From: an uncultured Flavobacteriaceae bacterium
GTDB taxonomy: Bacteria; Bacteroidota; Bacteroidia; Flavobacteriales; Flavobacteriaceae
Reading direction: 5' to 3'
Length of the DNA stretch: 64,000 bases
NCBI GenBank assembly: GCA_905182295.1
Contig: CAJJAZ010000003.1
Span: 62,001-126,000, forward strand
Position numbers and translations under genes: made by a program. Under the pieces are notes generated by a model. The model was not told the DNA's origin, made no database searches, and saw nothing but the letters and a program-made list of their open reading frames with translations. Every line of letters begins with the position of its first letter. Position 1 is the first letter of the stretch. Positions 20,476 through 27,850 of this stretch are shown piece by piece.

Positions 20476-20483
20476 CAAAGATA
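20476..20483 (-). promoter_or_regulatory. Predicted typA promoter, -7 box
   Basis: Minus-strand TATCTTTG matches TAnnTTTG exactly, 42 bases before the typA ATG. Confidence 0.65.
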
Positions 20484-20602
20484 CTCCTATTTTTTATCAG
20501 GTAGTTAATTAATTTGTTTTTTTATTGTTTTGCCCTTGCTCTATGTTTCATTAGTTTGTCTTAGCGAAGGAACGTCTTGGGTGTAAATAGATAAAAAAGG
20601 AA

Positions 20603-20610
20603 TATCTTTG
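20603..20610 (+). promoter_or_regulatory. Predicted kdsA promoter, -7 box
   Basis: TATCTTTG is an exact TAnnTTTG match, with a TTG 23 bases upstream (20577-20579). It overlaps the upstream in-frame ATG at 20608, so that ATG cannot be the translated start. Confidence 0.6.
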
Positions 20611-20628
20611 CCCTTTAAAACAGTCCTT

Positions 20629-21450
20629 ATGCAATTAGATTTAATTCCCCAGATTAAGCACACTAAAAGTGATAACTTCTTTCTTTTATCTGGCCCTTGT
20701 GCCATTGAAGGAGAAGACATGGCGCTTAGAATTGCGGAGAAAATTGTTCGTATAACAGACGCTTTAGAGATTCCTTATATTTTTAAAGGGAGTTTTAAAA
20801 AAGCCAACCGCTCTAGGGTAGACTCTTTTACCGGTATTGGAGATGAAAAGGCCTTAAGAATTTTACAAAAAGTATCTCAGACATTTGGTGTGCCTACCGT
20901 AACAGATATTCACGAAAAATCAGATGCAGCCTTGGCCGCAGCATATGTAGATGTGTTACAAATCCCTGCCTTTTTAGTAAGACAAACAGACCTAGTTGTT
21001 GCTGCTGCTAAAACAGGAAAAGTCGTAAATCTCAAAAAAGGACAGTTCATGAGTCCGGAGAGCATGAAACACGCCGTACAAAAAGTATTGGACAGCGGGA
21101 ATAAACAAGTGGCCATTACAGATAGAGGGACTATGTTTGGCTACCAAGATATGGTGGTAGACTTTAGGGGAATACCCACCATGAAAGCCTACGCGCCTGT
21201 TGTATTAGATGTAACCCACTCCTTACAACAACCCAATCAGAATTCTGGCGTGACTGGCGGCAGACCAGATATGATTGAAACCATCGCTAGGGCTGGAATT
21301 GCTACTGGAGCCGATGGCATATTTATTGAAACCCATTTTGATCCTGCCCATGCTAAAAGTGATGGCGCTAATATGCTTCACTTAGATCACTTGGAAAGAC
21401 TATTGACCAATCTAGTGGCCATTAGAAAAACCGTTCAAAGCCTTAAATAG
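20629..21450 (+). CDS. kdsA: 3-deoxy-8-phosphooctulonate (KDO-8-P) synthase
   Basis: Condenses phosphoenolpyruvate with arabinose-5-phosphate to make KDO-8-phosphate for the lipopolysaccharide core. About 273 residues from the ATG at 20629. An earlier in-frame ATG at 20608 lies inside the predicted -7 box and was rejected. Family motifs are LLSGPCAIEG, FKGSFKKANRSR (substrate-binding lysines), PVVLDVTHSLQQPN and HFDPAHAKSDGANML. The gene is monocistronic and converges on the saccharopine-dehydrogenase-like gene. Confidence 0.95.
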   Translation: MQLDLIPQIKHTKSDNFFLLSGPCAIEGEDMALRIAEKIVRITDALEIPYIFKGSFKKANRSRVDSFTGIGDEKALRILQKVSQTFGVPTVTDIHEKSDAALAAAYVDVLQIPAFLVRQTDLVVAAAKTGKVVNLKKGQFMSPESMKHAVQKVLDSGNKQVAITDRGTMFGYQDMVVDFRGIPTMKAYAPVVLDVTHSLQQPNQNSGVTGGRPDMIETIARAGIATGADGIFIETHFDPAHAKSDGANMLHLDHLERLLTNLVAIRKTVQSLK

Positions 21451-21456
21451 TTTTAT

Positions 21457-22662
21457 TTACTTACCATTGATGTAAGACTCGAGATACCTATAGCGTTCTG
21501 TGAGTTTTCCCCCTTTGGTCATTTGAGCCCTTGCTAAAACGCCCTCTTTATCGCCATTAAAAAATGCAGGTATCACATGGGTTAAAAAAGCGGCTCCAAA
21601 ACCTTCAGAGGCGTCTCTTGGTAATTCACAAGGAAGGTTGTCTACCGCCATAACAGCTATGGCATTTGGCTCCATATAATCTATTTCTTTACCTGTCTCC
21701 CTATCTATTCCATAAATAGGATCTGCAATGGTACTCGCCCTAAGGGTCGTTGGAATTGGATGGCCAATATCACAACTCACATCTGCAATGACAGAAACCT
21801 TAAAATGAGGTCCCTGAATGTCTTTGAGCTTAAAAAATGCTGGAGCCCCTTGACCGTAGAAATGTCCTGCAATAAATAGATCTGCTTCTTCTGTGTATTG
21901 TAAAAAATTAGACCCATAAGCCTCAGGATTGTTAAAAAAATCCTTTTTATCTCCAACGAGTCCGTCCATTCGCTTGTTGTATTCCAAGACATCTATCTGC
22001 GTATAAACAGGACCTATAAAATGCCTTCTCATGAAATGATCTGGGCACACTTTCAACACACCTGCAGCGTCTAATAATTGAGCAGCGCCATTGCCAACCC
22101 TACCAATTCCCGTTAGCACCACTTTAATTGGAGGGAGTGATACTGACTTAATAGCAGCTGTAAGCGCCTCTAAGTTTCTTAAATCGCTGGCTTTAGGTAA
22201 TTCAAACAATTGGTGCTTTAACCCATAGGTTCTTAAGCCGTTGTATGCACCTACTAATCCGGCATACCTTCCAAAAGCCACGAGTCTTTGGCCGCTGGCC
22301 GATCTTATGACCTCATGATCAAAAAGACTGATGTTTTTCTCCAATACCGCCCTTAATAAATCTCTATTATAAGGTTGCTTTTTAATCGTATGAGAAAAGA
22401 AAAAATATTTTTTATTAGGAATTAGTGCCTCAATGGGCACTTCTTTAACCCCCAAAAGCACATCGCAGTCTTCCATGGAAGCAGAGACGAGCAGCCCTTT
22501 TTCTTGATATTCATGGTCTTTAAAAACCCTTATATCCGAGGGTTCTATGATTATTTGCGCACTAGGATACTCATCCTTAATGACTTGACAAAATTCAGGC
22601 GTAAGCACTACTCTTTTGTCCGGTGGATTTTTTCGCTCTGTGATAATACCAAAAGAAGTCAT
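21457..22662 (-). CDS. NAD(P)-dependent saccharopine dehydrogenase (lysine-forming)/alanine dehydrogenase-like protein
   Basis: A 401-residue protein with the AlaDH/PNT N-terminal fold: FGIITERKNPPDKRVVLTP, followed by an FFSHTIKKQPYNR motif typical of LYS1-like saccharopine dehydrogenases. The nucleotide-binding domain has VVLTGIGRVGNGAAQLL, whose glycine-rich loop GxGRVG is intact. DNLPCELPRDASEGFG is another hallmark. The yeast enzyme makes lysine from saccharopine; the bacterial role (lysine breakdown or another amino acid dehydrogenase) cannot be decided here. Its stop is 6 bases from that of convergent kdsA and no terminator hairpin is visible between them. Confidence 0.78.
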   Translation of the reverse strand: MTSFGIITERKNPPDKRVVLTPEFCQVIKDEYPSAQIIIEPSDIRVFKDHEYQEKGLLVSASMEDCDVLLGVKEVPIEALIPNKKYFFFSHTIKKQPYNRDLLRAVLEKNISLFDHEVIRSASGQRLVAFGRYAGLVGAYNGLRTYGLKHQLFELPKASDLRNLEALTAAIKSVSLPPIKVVLTGIGRVGNGAAQLLDAAGVLKVCPDHFMRRHFIGPVYTQIDVLEYNKRMDGLVGDKKDFFNNPEAYGSNFLQYTEEADLFIAGHFYGQGAPAFFKLKDIQGPHFKVSVIADVSCDIGHPIPTTLRASTIADPIYGIDRETGKEIDYMEPNAIAVMAVDNLPCELPRDASEGFGAAFLTHVIPAFFNGDKEGVLARAQMTKGGKLTERYRYLESYINGK

Positions 22663-22720
22663 AGGCTTTATTTTATTGCTCTAATTTAAGAGGATTTCGC
22701 TGGCTTGGCAAACTTTTTAC

Positions 22721-22728
22721 TAACTTTG
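22721..22728 (+). promoter_or_regulatory. Predicted ssrA promoter, -7 box
   Basis: TAACTTTG matches TAnnTTTG exactly and lies 11 bases before the mature tmRNA 5' end, in the right position for it. Confidence 0.65.
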
Positions 22729-22739
22729 CAAGTTCTTAC

Positions 22740-23134
22740 GGGGCCGACCGGTTTTGACAGCGAGGCCAATTGGGATGTAAGCATGCCGAGCGCTGAATTA
22801 CAGCTCGTAAATCTCATTTTTCACACTTTTAATAGGCGAGAATAACTACGCTCTAGCTGCTTAATCCGAATTATAGTAGGATTTAGCCACGTCCTTACAA
22901 GGTAGGGAGGCCAGATGTTCCCTGAGAAGCCCTTGTTGTTGGCGTCTCAATCCGGAACACCATCAAAAACAACATAGAGAGATTAAGGCTTCGGTAATCT
23001 CTTAAAATTAAAGAAGCTAAGGTTGTGTTGGGCGGTTTTCGGTCAGGCACCTCACGAAAACCAATCGAAAACTAAGCATGAAGAAAGCATTGTAATTGCT
23101 TGTTTGGACGAGGGTTCGACTCCCTCCGGCTCCA
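22740..23134 (+). ncRNA. ssrA: Transfer-messenger RNA (tmRNA), tag GENNYALAA
   Basis: tmRNA with SmpB rescues stalled ribosomes and tags the nascent chain for proteolysis. The 5' end GGGGCCG (22740-22746) pairs with CGGCTCC (23127-23133), giving a 7-bp acceptor stem with one G-T pair. The T-arm contains GGTTCGACTCCC and the 5' part has the conserved GACCGGTTTTGACAG. The tag reading frame at 22835-22864 encodes GENNYALAA and a stop, close to other Bacteroidetes tags. CCA is not encoded: the discriminator A is followed by CAT. An open frame overlapping the 3' part is not a gene. Confidence 0.97.
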
Positions 23135-23137
23135 CAT

Positions 23138-23183
23138 TAAAAATCTCTATTCTATTTATTATTAATAGTTTAGAGATTTTTTA
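23138..23183 (+). terminator. Terminator of ssrA
   Basis: AAATCTCTA pairs with TAGAGATTT across a long AT-rich loop and is followed by a T-rich tract. Confidence 0.65.
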
Positions 23184-23329
23184 TTTTTATATTGTACGGT
23201 ATATGTACGATGATATGAATTTTAAAACTAAAGCCTAAAAAACATCCCTAAGTCAAACTGTTGAGCATAGATTTAAGAAAATAGTCCTCAATTCGTAAGG
23301 AATTGAAATTTGATCTAATCTTATTCCTA

Positions 23330-24049
23330 TTAATTCTTTTCAAAAATCATACAATGCTGCCAGGGAAGATTATTAATGTTTTCTTTTAATTTAAATCCAG
23401 CTGCCTTCATTTCTAGAACAGATTGTTTTTCTGTCATTTTGTGAATTTTTTTAATGGGGACACTTGAATCTTCACCTCTGTACTCTATTAAAAAAAGTAA
23501 TCCCTTAGGCTTTAAAGCATCTTTTATAGATTTAATCATTTCAAAAGGATAACTAAACTCATGATATACATCTACTAATAAAACTTTATCTAGCGTGTGC
23601 TTAGGCAAATCGATGCCTTTCTCAGATCCAAGAATTGTCTTAATATTCAAGATCTTATTTGACTTCTTTTTTAATTCAATTTCATTCAACATTTCAGATT
23701 GAATATCTACAGCATAAATCAAACCATTTTTAACCAATGAAGCCAACTTAAAGGCATGATATCCTGAACCTGCGCCTATATCTGCAATATGATCAACAGA
23801 TTTAATCTTCATGTTTTTTATCAATGTAGAAACATCCTCTTCTTTTTCTCTTTCTGATCTCTCCAACCAATCAATCCCTTGAAATCCCATTACATAGGCA
23901 ATTTCTCTGCCCATATACCATTTCCCTATACCATTAAAATCACCTGTTTTGTAGGTGTATTTTGCATCTTTTTCGTTTACTTGTGCTAATGATTTAGCGG
24001 AGATTAAAAAGCAACTAATAAAGAAGATAAGTGAAAATGTATTTTTCAT
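23330..24049 (-). CDS. Exported class I SAM-dependent methyltransferase
   Basis: About 239 residues from the ATG at 24049; a GTG three codons upstream is less likely. A signal peptide (MKNTFSLIFFISCFLISAKSLAQ) precedes YMGREIAYVMGFQGIDWLERSEREKEED, a conserved block in this subgroup. A class I methyltransferase core follows: motif I IADIGAGSGYHAFKLA, motif II IYAVDIQSEML, and KVLLVDVYHEF near motif IV. A methyltransferase outside the cytoplasm is puzzling, since SAM is cytoplasmic. The substrate is unknown. Sampled rows in this gene hold 28-33 % G+C, lower than neighbouring operons. It is preceded on the same strand by the pseudouridine synthase gene, 94 bases away. Confidence 0.75.
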   Translation of the reverse strand: MKNTFSLIFFISCFLISAKSLAQVNEKDAKYTYKTGDFNGIGKWYMGREIAYVMGFQGIDWLERSEREKEEDVSTLIKNMKIKSVDHIADIGAGSGYHAFKLASLVKNGLIYAVDIQSEMLNEIELKKKSNKILNIKTILGSEKGIDLPKHTLDKVLLVDVYHEFSYPFEMIKSIKDALKPKGLLFLIEYRGEDSSVPIKKIHKMTEKQSVLEMKAAGFKLKENINNLPWQHCMIFEKN

Positions 24050-24143
24050 ATCGAACACCTTTGGATTAATTTAAAGATATCTAATTTGAGTTAAAATGCT
24101 AAAAAGCTTCAGTACATCACTCAATTAAATAGAAGCGCTGGGT

Positions 24144-24866
24144 TTAGTAGAGACGGTTTTCTTTACTGAGGTTGGTTGACTCATAGGATAAGCCATGTCG
24201 AAAACTATTCCAAAAATTGTTTTTTGGCAAAGGTGCTTCGAAGGTTTTGAATTCCTTAGAACCAGGGACTTGATAGGTGAATTTCCATGCATGAAGGCAA
24301 ATAGATAAAGGGAAATATTCTTGATCTGAACTATATTTTACATCTCCAATAATAGGGAGTCCAATATTTGATAATTGTGCCCTTATTTGATGGAATCGAC
24401 CAGTTTTTGGTTTTATTTCTAAAAGATAACCAAAATCATTTTTGCCTATAACCTGATAGGACAGACTGCAGTCTAGGGAGTCTTTTGATTTTGATTGGAT
24501 TATATCTGCTCTTTTTTCTCGGTGATTCTTTACAAGAAAATTAATTAAGTTTTCTTTCTTTTTTGGTGGATTGTTTTTAACTATTGCCAAATAAGTTTTT
24601 TGAGCTTTTCGACTAAATAATAGATCATTAAATTCAGTAAGAACACTTTTTTTCTTGGCAAAAACCAATACTCCGCTTGTCACGCGATCTAATCTATGTA
24701 TTACGCCTACAAAGGGCTTTCGCTTACTTTTTAAAAGGTGATTAAAAACTTGATCTTCAACAGTGCAATCTTCGTAAGGACTTTTTTCACTTATAAGTCC
24801 AGCCATTTTGTTAACGACTATATAATCATTGTTTTCATGCACTACTTCAAGATTCGGCATTAGCAT
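24144..24866 (-). CDS. RluA-family RNA pseudouridine synthase
   Basis: A 240-residue enzyme that isomerises uridine in RNA. The catalytic motif HRLDRVTSGVLVFAK contains the essential Asp (about 60). A second family motif is KPKTGRFHQIRAQLSNIGLPIIGD. There is no N-terminal S4 domain, as in RluA, TruC or RluE-like enzymes, so the target (rRNA or tRNA) cannot be assigned. Starts at either ATG 24866 or 24860 are possible (MLMPNLEVV). It is AT-rich like the methyltransferase gene downstream, and both lie beside ssrA. Confidence 0.85.
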   Translation of the reverse strand: MLMPNLEVVHENNDYIVVNKMAGLISEKSPYEDCTVEDQVFNHLLKSKRKPFVGVIHRLDRVTSGVLVFAKKKSVLTEFNDLLFSRKAQKTYLAIVKNNPPKKKENLINFLVKNHREKRADIIQSKSKDSLDCSLSYQVIGKNDFGYLLEIKPKTGRFHQIRAQLSNIGLPIIGDVKYSSDQEYFPLSICLHAWKFTYQVPGSKEFKTFEAPLPKNNFWNSFRHGLSYESTNLSKENRLY

Positions 24867-25130
24867 TTTTTTTAAAATTTAAAATAGTATTTATACGTTC
24901 AAGAAGTTTAGTTGCAATCTGATTGTCTGAGTTTTAGTCAAAAAATTAATTGTTGGTCAGGAAAACTGACACAAATCACGCGACTTTCTTTTTATGGTAT
25001 GATTTATTATATTAAGTCTCAACCATTATTCTTCCATTAGTAAGCAATTGCCGCTAACGTTAAGCCTAAGATACGTTTTAATAGATTCTGAGACATTGTT
25101 ATGCTCAGGCTTTTTGTTATTTTTACTCCT
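24867..25130. other. Divergent AT-rich intergenic region without a convincing gene
   Basis: This 264-base stretch separates the pseudouridine synthase from the SdpI-family gene. It contains a small hairpin GTCAG-GAAAA-CTGAC near 24957 and a possible -7 box (TATTTTTA, about 25119-25126) for the rightward gene. A 19-codon minus-strand frame (25096-25037) ends LGLTLAAIAY but has no supporting signal. Confidence 0.4.
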
Positions 25131-25490
25131 ATGGAAGTACTATTCAATCCTTTGTTTATTACCCTGGGAAGTTGTGGCCTTATTTTTATGGTCATGGGGT
25201 ATATTATGCGCAAAAAACCGCCAAAGGAGATCAATGGCCTGTATGGTTACCGAACCCCTAGGGCTATGAAAAATCAAAAAATATGGGATTATGCACAAGT
25301 GTATAGTGCCAAAGTAATGATCAAATACGGTGGATATTTTCTACTACTTTGCCTTCCTGGATACTTTATTTACATAGAACCAGAAATAGCCGCCGGTGCT
25401 GGGCTTGTTATCTTATTAATAGGGGTTGCTTTAATGATCTTCCAAGTAGAAGGGCACCTCAAAAAATGGGAAAGTGAAAATAAGGGCTAA
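25131..25490 (+). CDS. SdpI-family small membrane protein
   Basis: About 119 residues from the ATG at 25131; an upstream ATG at 25101 lies before the likely -7 box and was rejected. An N-terminal membrane helix (LFITLGSCGLIFMVMGYIM) is followed by the SdpI-family block INGLYGYRTPRAMKNQKIWDYAQ. Two further helices follow (YFLLLCLPGYFIYI and GLVILLIGVALMIF). SdpI in Bacillus gives immunity to a toxic peptide; most family members have no known role, and no toxin gene is visible here. Confidence 0.75.
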   Translation: MEVLFNPLFITLGSCGLIFMVMGYIMRKKPPKEINGLYGYRTPRAMKNQKIWDYAQVYSAKVMIKYGGYFLLLCLPGYFIYIEPEIAAGAGLVILLIGVALMIFQVEGHLKKWESENKG

Positions 25491-25502
25491 AAAGACCTAA
25501 GT

Positions 25503-25628
25503 TTATTTCTTTTGTCCAAAAATGAAACCCAAAAGAACTAGTATTAATACAATACAGACAGCGGCAAAAACCCCTATCATAACAATACCATTACTCCAGT
25601 CTACAAGAGGCAATATCAATGATTTCAT
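25503..25628 (-). CDS. 41-residue single-pass membrane protein
   Basis: A short open frame starting MKSLILPLVDWSNG, followed by a strongly hydrophobic helix (about residues 15-37) and ending GQKK, which suggests N-out/C-in insertion. It fills most of the 234-base gap downstream of the MBL-rhodanese gene, on the same strand but beyond that gene's terminator. The Lys at position 2, the uninterrupted helix and the positive end look like a real small protein. I do not recognise a family. Confidence 0.55.
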   Translation of the reverse strand: MKSLILPLVDWSNGIVMIGVFAAVCIVLILVLLGFIFGQKK

Positions 25629-25686
25629 ATCGTTGTGATTTAATAATTCAAAGATAGGAAGGGCGTTGAAAAGGAAATATGATAAA

Positions 25687-25715
25687 TATCAGCCTTCTCT
25701 TCGAGAAGGCTGATA
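25687..25715 (-). terminator. Terminator downstream of the MBL-rhodanese gene
   Basis: TATCAGCCTTCTC-TTC-GAGAAGGCTGATA is a perfect 13-bp hairpin, only 9 bases after the stop codon. The T tract beyond it on the minus strand is short, so read-through to the small gene is possible. Confidence 0.75.
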
Positions 25716-25724
25716 TAATTTTTA

Positions 25725-27134
25725 TTAAAGTGTAGACGGACACACATATTCAGAGGTTTTAGCACCTGATTCTTGCAGGCTTTTGAACCCTCCAGCCACG
25801 TCTATTAAATTGTGTATTCCCCTGCTCTTCAATATAGAAGACGCTATTACAGAACGGTAGCCTCCTGCGCAATGCACTAGGAAGTCGCCTTCAGAGGGGA
25901 AGGATGATAAGTGATCATTTAAAGCATCTAAAGGAGCTGTTTCTGCAGTTAATACATGTTCAGAAAGGTATTCTGGTGTATTTCGTACGTCAAAAACGGC
26001 TTGGTTATTTTTCTCTACTCTTTCAATAGCTTCTGCCGCTGAGATGGAGTGAATTTGATCTACTTCTTTACCACTTGCTTTCCAAGCGTCAAAACCACCT
26101 TCTAAATAACCCATGGTTTGGTCAAAACCAACTCTGGAGAGTCTGGTAATGGCTTCTTTTTCTCTTCCTTTTGGCGCAATGAGTAAGATAGGTTGTTTTA
26201 CGTCTGCAATAAGTGCCCCTACCCATGGTGCAAAGGAACCATCTAATCCTATAAAAATGGATCTTGGTACAAATCCTTTTACAAAGTCTGATTGGTGACG
26301 CACGTCTAAAACAATGGCTTCTGTTTCGTTGGCCGCTGCTTCAAAAGCCTCTGGAGACAGTGGTTTTATACCACGCTCTAGTACTTTGTCAAAATCTTCA
26401 TAGCCTTCCTTGTTCATTTTAACATTTAAAGGGAAGTATTTTGGGGGTGGCATTAAACCGTCAGTAACTTCTTTGATGAACTCTTCCTTGGTCATGTCGG
26501 CCCGAAGGGCATAGTTCATTTTCTTTTGGTTTCCTAGGCTGTCTACCGTTTCTTTCATCATATTTTTACCGCAGGCAGATCCTGCCCCATGTGCTGGATA
26601 TACGGTAATACTGTCTGCCAAGGGCATGATTTTAGTTCTAAGGCTGTCGAATAGTGTTCCCGCCAAATCTTCTTGGGTCATATGGGCGGCCTTTTGAGCC
26701 AAATCAGGACGTCCTACATCGCCTAAAAAGAGGGTGTCTCCAGAAAAAATCGCATGGTCTTCTCCTTGGGCATCCTTTAGCAAAAAGGTGGTGCTCTCCA
26801 TAGTGTGACCTGGTGTATGTAGGGTCACAAAAGTAAGGTCTCCTAATTTAAATTCCTGACCATCGGTTGCAATAAGTGCTTCAAAGGATGGGTTTGCTAA
26901 TGGACCATATACAATGGTAGCGCCAGTCTCTTTAGCCAAAGTTACGTGCCCGCTCACAAAATCTGCATGAAAATGGGTCTCAAAAATATATTTGATCTTT
27001 GCATTATTGGCTTTGGCTTTTTCGATATAAGGCCCTACTTCTCTAAGGGGATCTATAATGGCTACTTCGCCATTAGACTCTATATAATAGGCGCCTTGCG
27101 CCAAGCATCCGGTATAAATTTGTTCTATTTTCAT
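25725..27134 (-). CDS. Persulfide dioxygenase-like metallo-beta-lactamase fused to two rhodanese domains
   Basis: A 469-residue enzyme resembling CstB/ETHE1-rhodanese fusions that oxidise glutathione or low-molecular-weight persulfides. The MBL domain (1-240) has THFHAD (53-58), H63, H110 in HTPGH, D133 in SGDTLF, and a His in YPAHGAGS. The first rhodanese domain (about 262-358) has LDVRHQSDF but LIAPKGRE where the active-site Cys loop should be, so it is inactive. The second (about 364-469) has C422 in HCAGGYRS and should be active. It is downstream of the Crp/Fnr gene and has its own promoter with a palindromic operator. Confidence 0.88.
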   Translation of the reverse strand: MKIEQIYTGCLAQGAYYIESNGEVAIIDPLREVGPYIEKAKANNAKIKYIFETHFHADFVSGHVTLAKETGATIVYGPLANPSFEALIATDGQEFKLGDLTFVTLHTPGHTMESTTFLLKDAQGEDHAIFSGDTLFLGDVGRPDLAQKAAHMTQEDLAGTLFDSLRTKIMPLADSITVYPAHGAGSACGKNMMKETVDSLGNQKKMNYALRADMTKEEFIKEVTDGLMPPPKYFPLNVKMNKEGYEDFDKVLERGIKPLSPEAFEAAANETEAIVLDVRHQSDFVKGFVPRSIFIGLDGSFAPWVGALIADVKQPILLIAPKGREKEAITRLSRVGFDQTMGYLEGGFDAWKASGKEVDQIHSISAAEAIERVEKNNQAVFDVRNTPEYLSEHVLTAETAPLDALNDHLSSFPSEGDFLVHCAGGYRSVIASSILKSRGIHNLIDVAGGFKSLQESGAKTSEYVCPSTL

Positions 27135-27156
27135 GCCTTTTATGTTTTGTTATTGT

Positions 27157-27164
27157 CAAAAGTA
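27157..27164 (-). promoter_or_regulatory. Predicted promoter of the MBL-rhodanese gene, -7 box
   Basis: Minus-strand TACTTTTG matches TAnnTTTG exactly, 23 bases upstream of the ATG. No TTTG is present at the -33 position, which suits an activator-dependent promoter. Confidence 0.6.
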
Positions 27165-27183
27165 TTAAATAAAGTCAGTATGC

Positions 27184-27203
27184 TTTGTAACATCTGTTAC
27201 CAA
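27184..27203. promoter_or_regulatory. Candidate Crp/Fnr operator
   Basis: The palindrome TTxGTAAC-ATCT-GTTACxAA has 5-bp perfect inner arms and matching outer TT/AA. Its centre lies roughly 40-44 bases upstream of the predicted start of the MBL-rhodanese transcript, which is the class II activator position. The gene for a Crp/Fnr regulator ends just upstream. Confidence 0.6.
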
Positions 27204-27210
27204 GGGTTAC

Positions 27211-27846
27211 TTACAAATCAATCACAGTAATGTCGTTCCTATGCATAGAAATTTTACCCTCATTCTCTAATTTTTTTAAGAGCCTAGAAATAACCACTCT
27301 TGAGGTGTGCAAGTCATAAGCAATCTCTTGATGGGTGGCATGTATGTGGTCATCTCCCGTCACTTTCGCTTTGTCTTGCAGGTGCTTTAAAAGGCGGTCG
27401 TCCATGCGCATAAAAGCTAAGGTGTCTATGGTTTGCAACAATTCCTTCATTCTTGCCTGATAACTATCTAACACAAATTGCTGCCAGGTCTTGTACTTGC
27501 CCATCCAAGATTCCATTTGAGCAACAGGGATCATGACAATCTCTGCATCTGTCTCTGCCACAGCACGAATGTCACTTTTGCTGCCTCCCATACAACATGA
27601 AAAACTCATGGCACAGGTATCTCCTTTTTCTATGAAGTACAAAAGCAATTCGTCTGATTTCTCATCTTCTCTCATGATTTTAATCGCTCCTGAAAGTAAT
27701 AAAGGCATGTGGGTAATGAGCTCCCCTATTTCAATAAGTTGCTGTCCCGCAGCAACTTTCTTTAAACTACCATATGCAAGAATTTCTTCCATCAATGGCG
27801 GCTCAAAAAGAAAACCGTAATGTTGTTCTAATGCTTCTTTAAACAT
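27211..27846 (-). CDS. Crp/Fnr-family transcriptional regulator with a C-x5-CC motif
   Basis: A 211-residue regulator. The N-terminal cyclic-nucleotide-binding-type beta-roll (about 20-120) carries C78, C84 and C85 in DTCAMSFSCC, a candidate thiol sensor. The C-terminal winged helix (about 165-205) has THQEIAYDL followed by the recognition helix TSRVVISRLLKKLE. There, Val replaces the Glu that in E. coli CRP and FNR contacts the DNA core, so a different operator is expected. The four-cysteine N-terminal cluster of classical FNR is absent. It lies 4 bases after the M20 peptidase gene and 76 bases before the MBL-rhodanese gene, its likely target. Confidence 0.88.
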   Translation of the reverse strand: MFKEALEQHYGFLFEPPLMEEILAYGSLKKVAAGQQLIEIGELITHMPLLLSGAIKIMREDEKSDELLLYFIEKGDTCAMSFSCCMGGSKSDIRAVAETDAEIVMIPVAQMESWMGKYKTWQQFVLDSYQARMKELLQTIDTLAFMRMDDRLLKHLQDKAKVTGDDHIHATHQEIAYDLHTSRVVISRLLKKLENEGKISMHRNDITVIDL

Positions 27847-27850
27847 ATAA

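Noticed and set aside
22740-23135. tmRNA 3' end as the attachment site of a recent mobile element
   Set aside because: No integrase, no second copy of the ssrA end and no mobile genes were seen; only the AT-rich composition remains as a hint.
23023-23238. A 71-codon open frame
   Set aside because: It overlaps the 3' half of ssrA and its terminator; the tmRNA structure explains the sequence fully.
24955-24975. Small hairpin GTCAG-GAAAA-CTGAC considered as a terminator
   Set aside because: No T run follows on either strand, and it lies between divergent genes where a terminator is not expected.
25037-25096. A 19-codon minus-strand frame ending LGLTLAAIAY
   Set aside because: No promoter or conserved partner is visible, and a frame this short in AT-rich DNA is easily due to chance.
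23330-25628. SdpI-family gene plus small membrane peptide as a toxin-immunity pair
   Set aside because: The small protein is on the opposite strand and resembles no known toxic peptide precursor; SdpI-family genes often occur without toxins.
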